39,497 nucleotides of DNA from Bacteroidales bacterium (GTDB lineage Bacteria; Bacteroidota; Bacteroidia; Bacteroidales; VadinHA17). The notes beneath the pieces were generated by a model. That model saw only the letters and a program-made list of their open reading frames with translations, ran no database searches and was not told the origin of the DNA. Position numbers and translations under genes: made by a program. Where the stretch lies: NCBI GenBank assembly GCA_025454815.1, contig JALONR010000030.1, positions 1 through 39,497 on the forward strand. Reading direction: 5' to 3'. Of the stretch, positions 26,190-34,680 are shown in pieces (the stretch's first letter is position 1; each line of letters begins with the position of its first letter).

Positions 26190-27932
26190 CTATTTAAGCG
26201 CCACAGTCTTGCTGATGGCACCGGCCTTGCGTGATTCATATTTAATCACCACATCACCCTTACCACTGACCAGGAACTGGTATTCAACCTTGCCGGATCC
26301 CGGCACCTGGCACATCTGTAACTCCGGACGGTGTTCCTTGTAGTTAACCAGATTCATCCAGGCATCTGTCAGCACACCGCCGCTGACCACTTTGGCCGAG
26401 CTCCCGGCTACAGTCAGCTTGTCAATCGGATACAGCTTGTTCTTCATGGTCTGGAAAGAGACTGACGGAATAGCCCCGCTGTTCACCAGCCTGACCCTGA
26501 CACTCCACAGATCACCTCCAAGTTTCTTCACCTCAAACACATCCATCGATACCTTCGGTGTCTGCCGTGCGGCAAAGATGACCGAAGAGGCGTTCCTGTG
26601 CACCAGGTCCTGCAGCATGAAGGGATGCGGCAGCCGTGAGCTCATCTTGGTCCACCCTCCTATCTCCACCTCACCGTACAGCGGGTGTTTGTAAGGCTTC
26701 CACTCCTTAAAGAGCTCGCCCTGGTTCACGTTATCGTCAAACAGGAGCCGCTGGCGCTCACTATCCGATGCATCGCCAAACCTTGACCTCTCCTCCGGCT
26801 TTCTTGCCATTGTGCCGTCATAGGTCTCCGTCTCAGGCTGATACAGTTCGCCCACAAGAGAGTATGAGCCAATAAGATTATTGGTGAAATCAGTGAAGTC
26901 ACCATATGTGGTATAAAGATCCTTCCAGCTTATGAGGTATTCATATCCGGGAACGATCTTTTCCATGTTCTGCCCGAGGTAGTCATAAACCTGTATGTCT
27001 CCCTGAGGCAGCTCGCCGGCAGCCTTGAATGACGGTCCCCTCAGGTACATACCGCCGTTGTTGTGGAATGCAAATACCAGGATGATATTCGGACGTGCCA
27101 GCATCCATTCGGCAATGGCTTTGATACCTGTTCCCTCAAACGGGTAGTTGCCTGCTCCCCTCTGAACATATGAAGGATTCCAGTTCATTCCCCAGTTACG
27201 GTTTCCGTCCACATACCCCTCAGTGTCCTCGTTCACCAGTCCGTCTCCGTCATTGTCAATACCCTCCTGTCCGAGCCTGGTCCACTCGCCCTTCTCGCCC
27301 GGCTTGACTGAGATCATCAGCCTGGGATCCTGCGGGTCACTGCGCAGCCTGCCGAGGGTATCCCTTATCCTCATGTTGGTGATGCTGCCATCGCCGTCAA
27401 GGTCATCCGGACCATCCTCATCGAAGAGGCCGTCACGGTCGTCATCTACTGGTATGCGCAGTCCCCTGTTGGTGCTGGGAGTGTTGGCATCGGCGAAGAA
27501 ATGAGCCCTGCCGTCTACATTGACAACCGGGATGATATAGAATACATTCCGGTCAACCACCTCTGTTATTTCGCTGATCTTTCCGTAATTGGTTAGCAAC
27601 CTGTTGGCCAGGTAGAGGCATACCTCGCCGGCCTGAATCTCGTTACCGTGGATATTGCCGTCTACATAAACGCCAGGCTTTGAAAACGGTTCTCCCGTCT
27701 TCGGGTTGTTGATGGTCAGCGCCATGATGGCTCTTCCCTCTTCGCTCCGGCCCACCTCTTCAAGCTTTGTGAATTCCGGGAAGGCTGTATTCAGGGCCTT
27801 CATGGCCTCGTTCATCTTCTCATAGGTGTAGTAAAAATCAAAGCGGAGGGGCACCTTTATCTCCTGCGCCTGCATCAGCGTGACGGCCAGTGCCATCAGT
27901 GACGATATCATAAAAACTCTTTTCCTTTCCAT
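26190..27932 (-). CDS. Exported M14-family zinc carboxypeptidase
   Basis: The 580-residue protein has a signal peptide (about 1-22) and an intact M14 metallocarboxypeptidase domain. Zinc ligands are His95 and Glu98 (GNIHGNE) and His290 (FAFHNNGG), the substrate-carboxylate Asn/Arg pair is in GNRNWGMNW (Asn244, Arg245), and the catalytic Glu is probably Glu362 (LVGELYQPE). An insertion at ~160-240 is rich in Asp and contains three EF-hand/thrombospondin-3-like segments (DDDRDGLFDEDG, DLDGDG, DNDGDGLVNED), likely calcium-binding and stabilising. The C-terminal ~150 residues look like a beta-sandwich domain. It lies 3 bases after the paralogous M14-like gene and so shares its transcript. Likely role: trimming peptides in the periplasm or outside the cell. 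Confidence 0.88.
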   Translation of the reverse strand: MERKRVFMISSLMALAVTLMQAQEIKVPLRFDFYYTYEKMNEAMKALNTAFPEFTKLEEVGRSEEGRAIMALTINNPKTGEPFSKPGVYVDGNIHGNEIQAGEVCLYLANRLLTNYGKISEITEVVDRNVFYIIPVVNVDGRAHFFADANTPSTNRGLRIPVDDDRDGLFDEDGPDDLDGDGSITNMRIRDTLGRLRSDPQDPRLMISVKPGEKGEWTRLGQEGIDNDGDGLVNEDTEGYVDGNRNWGMNWNPSYVQRGAGNYPFEGTGIKAIAEWMLARPNIILVFAFHNNGGMYLRGPSFKAAGELPQGDIQVYDYLGQNMEKIVPGYEYLISWKDLYTTYGDFTDFTNNLIGSYSLVGELYQPETETYDGTMARKPEERSRFGDASDSERQRLLFDDNVNQGELFKEWKPYKHPLYGEVEIGGWTKMSSRLPHPFMLQDLVHRNASSVIFAARQTPKVSMDVFEVKKLGGDLWSVRVRLVNSGAIPSVSFQTMKNKLYPIDKLTVAGSSAKVVSGGVLTDAWMNLVNYKEHRPELQMCQVPGSGKVEYQFLVSGKGDVVIKYESRKAGAISKTVALK

Positions 27933-27935
27933 GGC

Positions 27936-29951
27936 TTAACCTCCGATGTTTATCCGTTCACTGTCATTACCTGCCTGTTTCGACTCGAGCCTGAGGGTCA
28001 GCGTACCCTTCTTCGCACTCCTGACAAGCCATACATAGCGGGCCGATTTCATCCCTCCGAGATCGTTAAGGGGGGTTCTCTTCTTTCCTGAGAGAATCTC
28101 CGTCCCTTCTCCGTCAAGAACGAGTATTGCGGGTGCCGGAGCCCTGTTCCTTTTACCCATTGCCGTAGGATACGGAAGAAAACCCTCGTTGGTCACCCAT
28201 GCCTCAACCTGGAAGATCCCGCCGCCCTTGTCAGTAGCCTTGACTTCAGTGATGGCAAGGCGTGGAAGCTTTTTCACCAGTTCGGATACAAACGGCAGTT
28301 GCAGATCCAGCAATGAATCAACCATGCTGACCGGCGGGGTGTTGTCACTGAACGGAGTGAACCCTCCTATCTCAACCTCGCCCAGTGTGGGATGGCTGTA
28401 ACTCTTCCACGGTGTGAACCCTTTTCCTTCCAGCCACCTGTCAGAGAAGGCCAGCTGGGCTGTCTCCTTTGCATCACCCTTCTTCTCATCCGTTTTGGGA
28501 GCCGGCATCCTCTTCATCATCGCAGCCATCTGCTCCGGTTTCATCTGTCCGTTTCTGACCATTGTCATGAGTGACTGTGCGGAGAACTGTGCCGGGGCAC
28601 CACTCTCCTTAAGGAAGGCGGCTATTTTCTCTTCGCCGAGGGCGAGAAACTCATCTGAAGTCATCTTGCCGAGAGATTCGGAAGTGATGCCGGAGCCCTC
28701 CTTCTTTTCCTCCTTCGGTTTTGGCAGCCCCCAGAAATCCATTGTAAATACCGGGATGCCGAGGTGATAATAACCCCACATCTCAAACGCGCCATCCTCC
28801 GGCTGTGCGGGGTCAAACCTTTCGGTCGTCACACCCTTTTTCTTCAGGTACTCCTTGAATTCCGAAGAGATCGCATTGTAGAATGTCATGTCTTCAGGGA
28901 GGGGATTCACCACTGCTCCCAGCCCCAGGAAGCCTGCTATCAGGCTTTCGTCAGCAGTCATACCGGGAGGAAGCATCGGCTGTACCAGTTCAATGATCTC
29001 GGCCATGGTGAATGTCTGGGAAACGTCAATCCCGAGTGCAGTTCCCATGTCTCTCGGTATCCGTATGTTTTCGGTATCGAATGATCCCTTCCTGCCACCC
29101 TGCGGGGGCGAAAGGAGGTAGTTGGTCTGCCCGAACGAGATCATCATTGCTATCTCGGGATGGTCAAAAGCGAACTTAAGAAGTGCAGCCGACTCCGGTT
29201 CCGAGCCGGGATAGAGGCCGCTTCTCCTGCCGAAGTGTTTGAAGAGGTGAGGGAAGTTGATGTTGATGTTCGTCCCGCCGGGAAGGTCTTCGTTATACTG
29301 GCCATCACCGTCATCATCAATCCCTTCGGTATAGAGTTTATACATACCCTTCTCTCCCTTTGAGGCGTCAGCCCTGCGCATCAGGCGCGGGTCGCCCTCA
29401 ACGGTAACCCAGGTGCCGTCATGAGCCTTCACCCTCATCTGGGTGATGATGCCATTGCCGTCGAGATCATTGTAACCATCCTCATCGGTCTGGTCATCGG
29501 TGTCGTCATTGAAAGGTCTGTTATTTCCCGGGTCTGACCAGAGGGGCCTGGTGAAGTAACGCGCATAGGCATCCGGATTGCCCATTGGCACAATATACCA
29601 TGTCAGCCCGCTGTTAAGTGAAGCGTCACCGGCGATCCGTGTGGCGAGCTCCAGGGCAGCCTCGGTAGCCAGCGGGGTTATGCCCGAGAAATTGGCGCCG
29701 ACAAGCACTGCCGGAACGGAAGCACCTGACTTGCCTATCTCAATCATAAGCATCTCCCTGCCGCCGGGGGTTGCCGCAAGCTTGTGGACCTTAACCAGCG
29801 AGGCATTCCCCTGGCGAAGCTGTTCTATCCTCCTGTTCACAGTGGCCGGGTCACTGTACTTTTCGATGGCATTCACCGATGCCGGCATCATCAGCAACGT
29901 GGCGACCAAAAGCATCATGCCTCTCATCGCAGGTAATTTTATCACATTCAT
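27936..29951 (-). CDS. Exported M14-like pseudopeptidase lacking catalytic residues
   Basis: This 671-residue protein aligns with its downstream neighbour through the whole M14 fold, including the Asp-rich calcium-type insert (DDTDDQTDEDGYNDLDGNG and IDDDGDGQYNED). Every zinc or catalytic position is changed: HxxE is SGIT at 89-92, the Arg of NRN is Ile229 (NININ), the third His is Gly274 (ISFGQTN), and the catalytic Glu is Asp405 (FTMDFWG). The frame is intact over 2 kb, with a signal peptide, so this is a maintained non-enzymatic protein rather than a pseudogene. A helical Lys/Glu/Met-rich insert (about 415-500) is absent from the active paralogue. It starts 27 bases after the C45 hydrolase. 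Possible roles are peptide binding or chaperoning the active enzyme (inference). Confidence 0.82.
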   Translation of the reverse strand: MNVIKLPAMRGMMLLVATLLMMPASVNAIEKYSDPATVNRRIEQLRQGNASLVKVHKLAATPGGREMLMIEIGKSGASVPAVLVGANFSGITPLATEAALELATRIAGDASLNSGLTWYIVPMGNPDAYARYFTRPLWSDPGNNRPFNDDTDDQTDEDGYNDLDGNGIITQMRVKAHDGTWVTVEGDPRLMRRADASKGEKGMYKLYTEGIDDDGDGQYNEDLPGGTNININFPHLFKHFGRRSGLYPGSEPESAALLKFAFDHPEIAMMISFGQTNYLLSPPQGGRKGSFDTENIRIPRDMGTALGIDVSQTFTMAEIIELVQPMLPPGMTADESLIAGFLGLGAVVNPLPEDMTFYNAISSEFKEYLKKKGVTTERFDPAQPEDGAFEMWGYYHLGIPVFTMDFWGLPKPKEEKKEGSGITSESLGKMTSDEFLALGEEKIAAFLKESGAPAQFSAQSLMTMVRNGQMKPEQMAAMMKRMPAPKTDEKKGDAKETAQLAFSDRWLEGKGFTPWKSYSHPTLGEVEIGGFTPFSDNTPPVSMVDSLLDLQLPFVSELVKKLPRLAITEVKATDKGGGIFQVEAWVTNEGFLPYPTAMGKRNRAPAPAILVLDGEGTEILSGKKRTPLNDLGGMKSARYVWLVRSAKKGTLTLRLESKQAGNDSERINIGG

Positions 29952-29978
29952 CCTGTTAATGGTTTTGCGTGAAATCTG

Positions 29979-31211
29979 CTATTTCAAATCGATTCCGAAT
30001 AACTCTTTGTAAGACCTGACTATATATTCGTCAAGCCATGCGTAGTGCTCCATAATCGTCTCCTTCCGCTGTTTTCCTTTTCCTGGCAGAGATGCCGTCA
30101 TCTCAGCGGTCTTCCTGAAAATCTCATTCTCTACAGGTTCAAGCTTCTGCATGATCCCTGTCTTTTCAAGGTTAAGAAGCGGTGCAACATTCATATATTT
30201 CCCTCCGGAGCCGCGCGATATCGGAAACAGCTGTCGCTTGAGGGTCATTGCAGCATCACAGAGCGGAGCATGCATATCTTCCTTCATACTCACCACCACC
30301 GGCAAGTTTTTGCCGGCGCTGACCCAGACCGGTACTGCCACCGTTGTCAGGGGGAATCCGGCGAGTGTCCACATCATGGCTGCGGAAGGATCTTCGCCTT
30401 TGGCTGCCCCCACGACAAGTATCACGGAGGCGCTTGAAGTGCGAGGAATGAAGTCCTCGAAATACCTGAAGGTTGCATCGGCAGCATCAGCCGGCATATC
30501 TTCCCGAAGGTTGACATTCGTAAGAGAATTGACAAGGTTTCTCGAGGTGCTGTTAAGAAGAAACTGAGGGTCAAGCCTTTTCTGAGCCACTGCCAGGTTG
30601 AGGGCTCTGCTTGCGGCTTCATACCTTATATAACCGAAACCCACTTCCGGGTTACCGGAGAAAGAGTGGTTTGTACGTATCAGCAGGCCAAACGGAGCCA
30701 CGGCCGGATCATTGGCATCTATTTTTATGAAGCCATAGTTGCCGGTTTCATAGTAAGCCGCCCCGCCCTGTGCATCAATCACCCCGAAGTTGGCATCCAC
30801 ACCAATCGGTTTGGGCATGTCGGAGAGCATCTTCTCAAAATCGGCAAGTGTGGCACAGCTGGCCAGTGCCATCTTCATCACCTCACCCTCACGGTCAGCC
30901 AGCTTTGTTGTGTCACCGGTGTTGTTGTTATAGGCAGCCGAGTTCATGATGGCGAAGCCGGCAGAGTTATATCCGCCCCACACCTCGCGCTTCCATGAAT
31001 CCTTTGAATCAACCAGCCCGATATATTCATATTTGCCGTCCGTGAAATAGACCAGGGCATTGTCAAGTGTACCGGTATCACGGTTCTTGTAGAGCAGCGG
31101 CCGGCCGTCAGGAGTGTGCTTTCCTGACATGATAAAGGTGGTGCATGACCACAGTTCGCCTGTGGCACCGGCAATCAGCATCAGGAACACGAACAGTGTC
31201 AGTTTTTTCAT
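29979..31211 (-). CDS. Exported C45-like / linear amide C-N hydrolase (Ntn family)
   Basis: The 410-residue protein has a signal peptide followed at once by the Ntn-hydrolase start CTTFIMSGKHTPDGRPLLYKNRD. Cys23 would be the N-terminal nucleophile, and the KNRD motif carries the conserved Arg/Asp of choloylglycine hydrolase and penicillin-acylase relatives. WGGYNSAGFAIMNSAAYNNN and IRTNHSF match the acyl-CoA:6-aminopenicillanate acyltransferase-like (C45) pattern. Substrates in this family are amides (bile acids, penicillins, N-acyl amino acids, peptides), and cannot be told from sequence. It is the first gene of the C45-M14-M14 run, 118 bases after the serine hydrolase. Confidence 0.82.
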   Translation of the reverse strand: MKKLTLFVFLMLIAGATGELWSCTTFIMSGKHTPDGRPLLYKNRDTGTLDNALVYFTDGKYEYIGLVDSKDSWKREVWGGYNSAGFAIMNSAAYNNNTGDTTKLADREGEVMKMALASCATLADFEKMLSDMPKPIGVDANFGVIDAQGGAAYYETGNYGFIKIDANDPAVAPFGLLIRTNHSFSGNPEVGFGYIRYEAASRALNLAVAQKRLDPQFLLNSTSRNLVNSLTNVNLREDMPADAADATFRYFEDFIPRTSSASVILVVGAAKGEDPSAAMMWTLAGFPLTTVAVPVWVSAGKNLPVVVSMKEDMHAPLCDAAMTLKRQLFPISRGSGGKYMNVAPLLNLEKTGIMQKLEPVENEIFRKTAEMTASLPGKGKQRKETIMEHYAWLDEYIVRSYKELFGIDLK

Positions 31212-31214
31212 AGG

Positions 31215-31293
31215 GGTTAATATTATGCGGTTAAAGTTATGTTTTTTTTAACCCGCACATGCCCTGCAGGAAATCTGTTAAGATTTTTTAACC
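31215..31293. repeat. Cluster of five TTAAC-type words and inverted repeats upstream of the C45 gene
   Basis: GGTTAA at 31215 and 31229, TTAACC at 31248 and 31288, and TGTTAA at 31276 form overlapping inverted pairs. The pair 31227-31235 with 31247-31256 can form a bulged stem GCGGTTAAA/TTTAACCCGC, and GTTAA/TTAAC at 31277-31292 forms another. Position immediately before the start codon suggests regulation of the hydrolase operon. Confidence 0.45.
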
Positions 31294-31307
31294 TGACGAT
31301 GCTGACC

Positions 31308-31323
31308 GCCACCCGGGGGTGGC
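31308..31323. terminator. GC-rich hairpin after the serine hydrolase gene
   Basis: GCCACCC (31308-31314), a 2-base loop and GGGTGGC (31317-31323) form a perfect 7-bp stem just past the serine hydrolase stop on the minus strand. No U-tract follows directly, so it is at best a weak or factor-dependent terminator. Confidence 0.35.
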
Positions 31324-31329
31324 TGACTG

Positions 31330-33006
31330 TTATCTTACCCTCTTCCCCTCTATTGTCTGTCCTCCCTGGTACAATATTATCTTGTTGACCTTGCCATCCG
31401 GATCTGCAACGAACTCAACCTGGGCATCAATCACCTTAAGGAAGAACTTTGTATCACTTTCAGCAAAGATCTCGAACTTCTGTTGACCGGTAGCCTGGGT
31501 AAAAAGCCTGTTTCCCTCACGCGTGAATGCAATACTGAATCCGGGCTGTATCTGATATTCACCCACATACCTTTCCAGGAGCTCTTCAGAAAGAGATTTT
31601 TCCTTTTTGATTTCAATCTTTTTTTCGGTACGGTTCCATTTCACTATCTCACCCCTGTCGTCGCTCTCCACCGAGATCACTTTACCGGAAGCATCTCTGC
31701 CAAACGTTGCATACATCAATGAGTTTTCAAAAATAAACCTGTCCTTTTCAACAGGCATCATTTTCCTCCGCGAGCCTCCGGGCCTGACACCGTTGAGGCG
31801 GCCCTCATCAAGGATTATGGTTATCTCTGTCCCCTTCTCATTGGCGTATATCCCTTCGTACTCCCTGAGTTGTTCCTCGCTGACTTTAATTTCCGTAGTG
31901 GGCACAGGTTTCCCTATTGCAAGGGCAGCAAGTCTGATTGCACTGAATCCCGGATCCTTTGCATTGTTGTTGGAGAAGAGGGCAACGAAGACATCTTCAT
32001 GGGGAAGGTAAATTGAAGAGGTAAGATAACCGTTGATACCGCCGCCATGTTCGATGGTAGGACTACCCTGGATCTCACTCATAAACCAACCGTATCCGTA
32101 ACGGGTATCCTTCCCGTCAGCAAGCCTGAAGCCGGACCATGCTTTTTCAAGTGTTTCCTTCTTAACCAGTTTATAGCCCAGCAGAGCCCTGTTCCATTTG
32201 TACAGATCATCAACAGTTGACATGATTGATCCGGCAGCATATGGCAGAGTCATACTCAGAAAATCTGCATTGACGGTTCCTTTCTCTCCCGGCTGGTAAC
32301 CGGAAGCACGATTCATCACAATCTTCGTGTCATCACCGTAAAGGGTTGATGTCATACCAAGTGGTGAGAAGAGGTTTTCCTGCAGGTATTCTGCATATTT
32401 CTTTCCCGATACCTTTTCAATAATGTATCCCAGCAAGAAATAACCGGAATTATTGTAGTTCCACCTGGTACCCGGGGCAAATTCCATGGGAAGAGGTTTT
32501 ATCTTCTCAATCACCTCCTCTGGTGTCATGTCGGTTCTCATCATTTCCTCATAAGAGGGAACGTTGGTATAGCTTTTAATACCTGAAGTGTGTGTGAGCA
32601 AATGCTCAATAGTTATCGAGTGCCCCTGCATCGGGTAGTCAGGTATGTATTTTGTGATCTCATCCTGAAGAGACAGTTTTCCCTGCTCCATCAGCTGAAG
32701 TATTGCGATGGCGGTAAACTGTTTGGTCACAGATCCGATCCTGAAAACCATTTCCGGCCTCATCGGCACATTAAGTTCAAGGTCAGCCATGCCGAAAGAC
32801 TTTCTGTAGACTACCTGGCCTTCTTTTGCTACCAGTACGGCGCAACCGGTTTCTCCGGGTCTGAACTGGTCAAGAAGGATTTCGTCAAAGTCAAGCGAAA
32901 TCTTCTTCAGATTGAGAGGTTGTGCCATCAGACCACTGAATGTCAGTAACAGAATCATGATCATTACCAGCCTGACGGCAATCAGATTGAGGTTTATTCT
33001 TTTCAT
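31330..33006 (-). CDS. Exported class-C beta-lactamase-like serine hydrolase
   Basis: The 558-residue protein has a signal peptide (about 1-29) and a penicillin-binding/beta-lactamase class C fold. The motifs are the nucleophile Ser92-x-x-Lys95 (GSVTK), Tyr184-x-Asn186 (YNN), and His320-Gly-Gly (EHGGG) in place of the KTG box. Proteins of this group act as D-amino-acid peptidases, esterases or beta-lactamases; true cephalosporinases are shorter. The C-terminal ~200 residues hold two repeat-like beta domains (each beginning near EGIYANEKG and VGEYQIQPG), the DUF3471-type appendage often seen on such hydrolases. It is probably monocistronic: the start has ATTAACC 9 bases upstream and the following gene has its own leader. 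Confidence 0.87.
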   Translation of the reverse strand: MKRINLNLIAVRLVMIMILLLTFSGLMAQPLNLKKISLDFDEILLDQFRPGETGCAVLVAKEGQVVYRKSFGMADLELNVPMRPEMVFRIGSVTKQFTAIAILQLMEQGKLSLQDEITKYIPDYPMQGHSITIEHLLTHTSGIKSYTNVPSYEEMMRTDMTPEEVIEKIKPLPMEFAPGTRWNYNNSGYFLLGYIIEKVSGKKYAEYLQENLFSPLGMTSTLYGDDTKIVMNRASGYQPGEKGTVNADFLSMTLPYAAGSIMSTVDDLYKWNRALLGYKLVKKETLEKAWSGFRLADGKDTRYGYGWFMSEIQGSPTIEHGGGINGYLTSSIYLPHEDVFVALFSNNNAKDPGFSAIRLAALAIGKPVPTTEIKVSEEQLREYEGIYANEKGTEITIILDEGRLNGVRPGGSRRKMMPVEKDRFIFENSLMYATFGRDASGKVISVESDDRGEIVKWNRTEKKIEIKKEKSLSEELLERYVGEYQIQPGFSIAFTREGNRLFTQATGQQKFEIFAESDTKFFLKVIDAQVEFVADPDGKVNKIILYQGGQTIEGKRVR

Positions 33007-33188
33007 AAAAATTCAGGTTAATGCATGTTATAAAGACCGGAAATTAGATAATATGTGGCAATTCTCCTTCAGGTTGAGGGTAAAAAAATCGAGCCAGTCC
33101 ATTTTGAAACCATCCTTACAGGCAGGAAGATAACGTGAACATCTCATCCTGAAAGGTGTTTATTGATAAAATGGTTATTCAGGGTAGG

Positions 33189-33674
33189 ATGAGCAAACTT
33201 TTCTTTTTGACCATGTTGCTGCCATTTATGGGGCCAGTGGCTCCGGCCCGGGAGATTGAAAAGATCGGCATTCCCGGACTGGAGCAGATACTTGCCAGCC
33301 CGGAAGACCGGCTGTATGTTGTCAACTTCTGGGCTACATGGTGCCCGCCATGCGTTACCGAAATGCCCTATTTTGAGAAACTGTCCAAAGAGTACCAGGA
33401 TAAAGGGGTGAGATTCATCCTCATATCCCTCGACTTCCCGAGCCAGGTAGAATCAAAACTGATCCCCTTCCTGGATAAAAATAAGATCACGGCCGAAGTG
33501 AAGGTTATGACCAACCTCGATTATAACAGCTGGATAGAGAAGGTCGACAGCAGCTGGCAGGGGAACATCCCCGTAACCCTTTTCTTCAACAATGCAAAGA
33601 ATGTAAAATACTTCCATCCTTCAGAGGTCACCGAAGAAGAACTGAGAGACCTGATAAACAAATACAAAGAATAA
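33189..33674 (+). CDS. Exported TlpA-like thioredoxin
   Basis: From ATG 33189 the 161-residue protein has a signal peptide (about 1-21) and a thioredoxin fold with the active site ATWCPPC (Cys52, Cys55), the FEKLSKEY-type helix and the cis-Pro in NIPVTLFF. WCPPC is typical of TlpA/ResA-type periplasmic reductants. ATG 33171 and GTG 33156 are possible alternatives; I prefer the start that leaves a normal signal peptide. It is followed 25 bases later by a second thioredoxin-fold gene, so the pair is likely co-transcribed. Confidence 0.85.
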   Translation: MSKLFFLTMLLPFMGPVAPAREIEKIGIPGLEQILASPEDRLYVVNFWATWCPPCVTEMPYFEKLSKEYQDKGVRFILISLDFPSQVESKLIPFLDKNKITAEVKVMTNLDYNSWIEKVDSSWQGNIPVTLFFNNAKNVKYFHPSEVTEEELRDLINKYKE

Positions 33675-33699
33675 CAATCTATTTAAAAATCAATCAGCT

Positions 33700-34308
33700 A
33701 TGAAGAAGTACCTGTTTATATCCATGGCGGCCCTGATGATTACCGGCCTCCTTAACAGCCAGTCGCCTTACAAGGCCGGTGATGTGGCTTCCGATTTCAA
33801 ACTGAAAAACGTAAAGGGTGAAATGGTATCACTTGCTGATATCAAAGACGCTGACGGGTTCATAGTTGCATTCTGGTGCAACACCTGTCCGGTGGTGAAG
33901 AAATATGACCAGCGTCTGCAGGCACTGCATGCAAAGTATGCTCCCAAGGGATACCCGGTAATAGCCATCAACCCGAATGACCCTGCAGTTTCACCGGGCG
34001 ACTCCTATGAAAAGATGAAGGAGACCGCGGAGAAACTGAACTACAGGTTTGAATACCTTTTTGATGAGACACAGGAGGTAGCACGCAAATATGGTGCAAC
34101 CAACACACCGCACATATATATTCTGTCATGGAGAGATGGCAAACTGGTGGTGGATTATGTTGGTGCCATTGACAACAACACTGACGATGCGGCAGCTGCT
34201 GACAGGAAGTACGCTGAGGATGCTCTGGAGAGTATACTTAAAGGTCAGCCTGTATCCGTGGCCGCTACCAGGGCCATAGGATGCTCCATCAAGTGGAAAA
34301 AGGGTTGA
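33700..34308 (+). CDS. Exported redoxin (AhpC/TSA-like)
   Basis: The 202-residue protein has a signal peptide (about 1-22) and a peroxiredoxin/TlpA-type fold: AFWCNTCPVVKKYDQRL carries Cys60 and Cys63 (CNTC), VIAINPND and YGATNTPHIYIL follow, the latter with the cis-Pro. The CxxC with CPVV matches the 'thioredoxin family, AhpC/TSA' Bacteroidota group whose members are often annotated as alkyl hydroperoxide reductase-like. It ends GCSIKWKKG, a tail common in this group and including a further Cys. Together with the preceding TlpA-like gene it forms an extracytoplasmic redox pair. Confidence 0.85.
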   Translation: MKKYLFISMAALMITGLLNSQSPYKAGDVASDFKLKNVKGEMVSLADIKDADGFIVAFWCNTCPVVKKYDQRLQALHAKYAPKGYPVIAINPNDPAVSPGDSYEKMKETAEKLNYRFEYLFDETQEVARKYGATNTPHIYILSWRDGKLVVDYVGAIDNNTDDAAAADRKYAEDALESILKGQPVSVAATRAIGCSIKWKKG

Positions 34309-34440
34309 TTGTCCCCCCGCGCCGGATCCGGCCGGGAGTATAATAACAGCTCACATCGTCAGGCCACACCGGTATGTGAGCCTGATACCCGGGATGCTGC
34401 AGCCGAAATGACGCAGAATGATGAACGAGGCATCCGGCAA

Positions 34441-34668
34441 CTACCTGCCGGGTGCCTTTTCTGCTTTTTCAGACTTGATAGCCACCTCTTCGGCCGGCGG
34501 CTCGGAGGTGATGTTACCGAATTTGTCAACATAAGCAATCATGTTCTCGAGCCCGCCACCTGGTGAGTTCTCACGGCGCTGCTGCTTCTTCTGCTCCTTT
34601 TCCTTCCTCTTCTTGAGACGCTTCTCGGTCTTTTGCTTTTTAATGTAACTGTTGTTTGGTCCTGCCAT
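34441..34668 (-). CDS. Small basic KKRLKKRKEK protein co-transcribed with the helicase
   Basis: This 75-residue protein is extremely Lys/Arg/Glu/Gln-rich in residues 10-33 (KKQKTEKRLKKRKEKEQKKQ), then has GGGLENMIAYVDKFGNITSEPP. From memory, the same pattern is found at the N-terminus of Bacteroidota cold-shock (CSD) proteins and as short stand-alone proteins lacking the CSD; this one is the short form. A role in RNA binding alongside the helicase fits the operon position (12 bases after the helicase stop) but is inference. Confidence 0.7.
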   Translation of the reverse strand: MAGPNNSYIKKQKTEKRLKKRKEKEQKKQQRRENSPGGGLENMIAYVDKFGNITSEPPAEEVAIKSEKAEKAPGR

Positions 34669-34680
34669 ATATTATTGATT

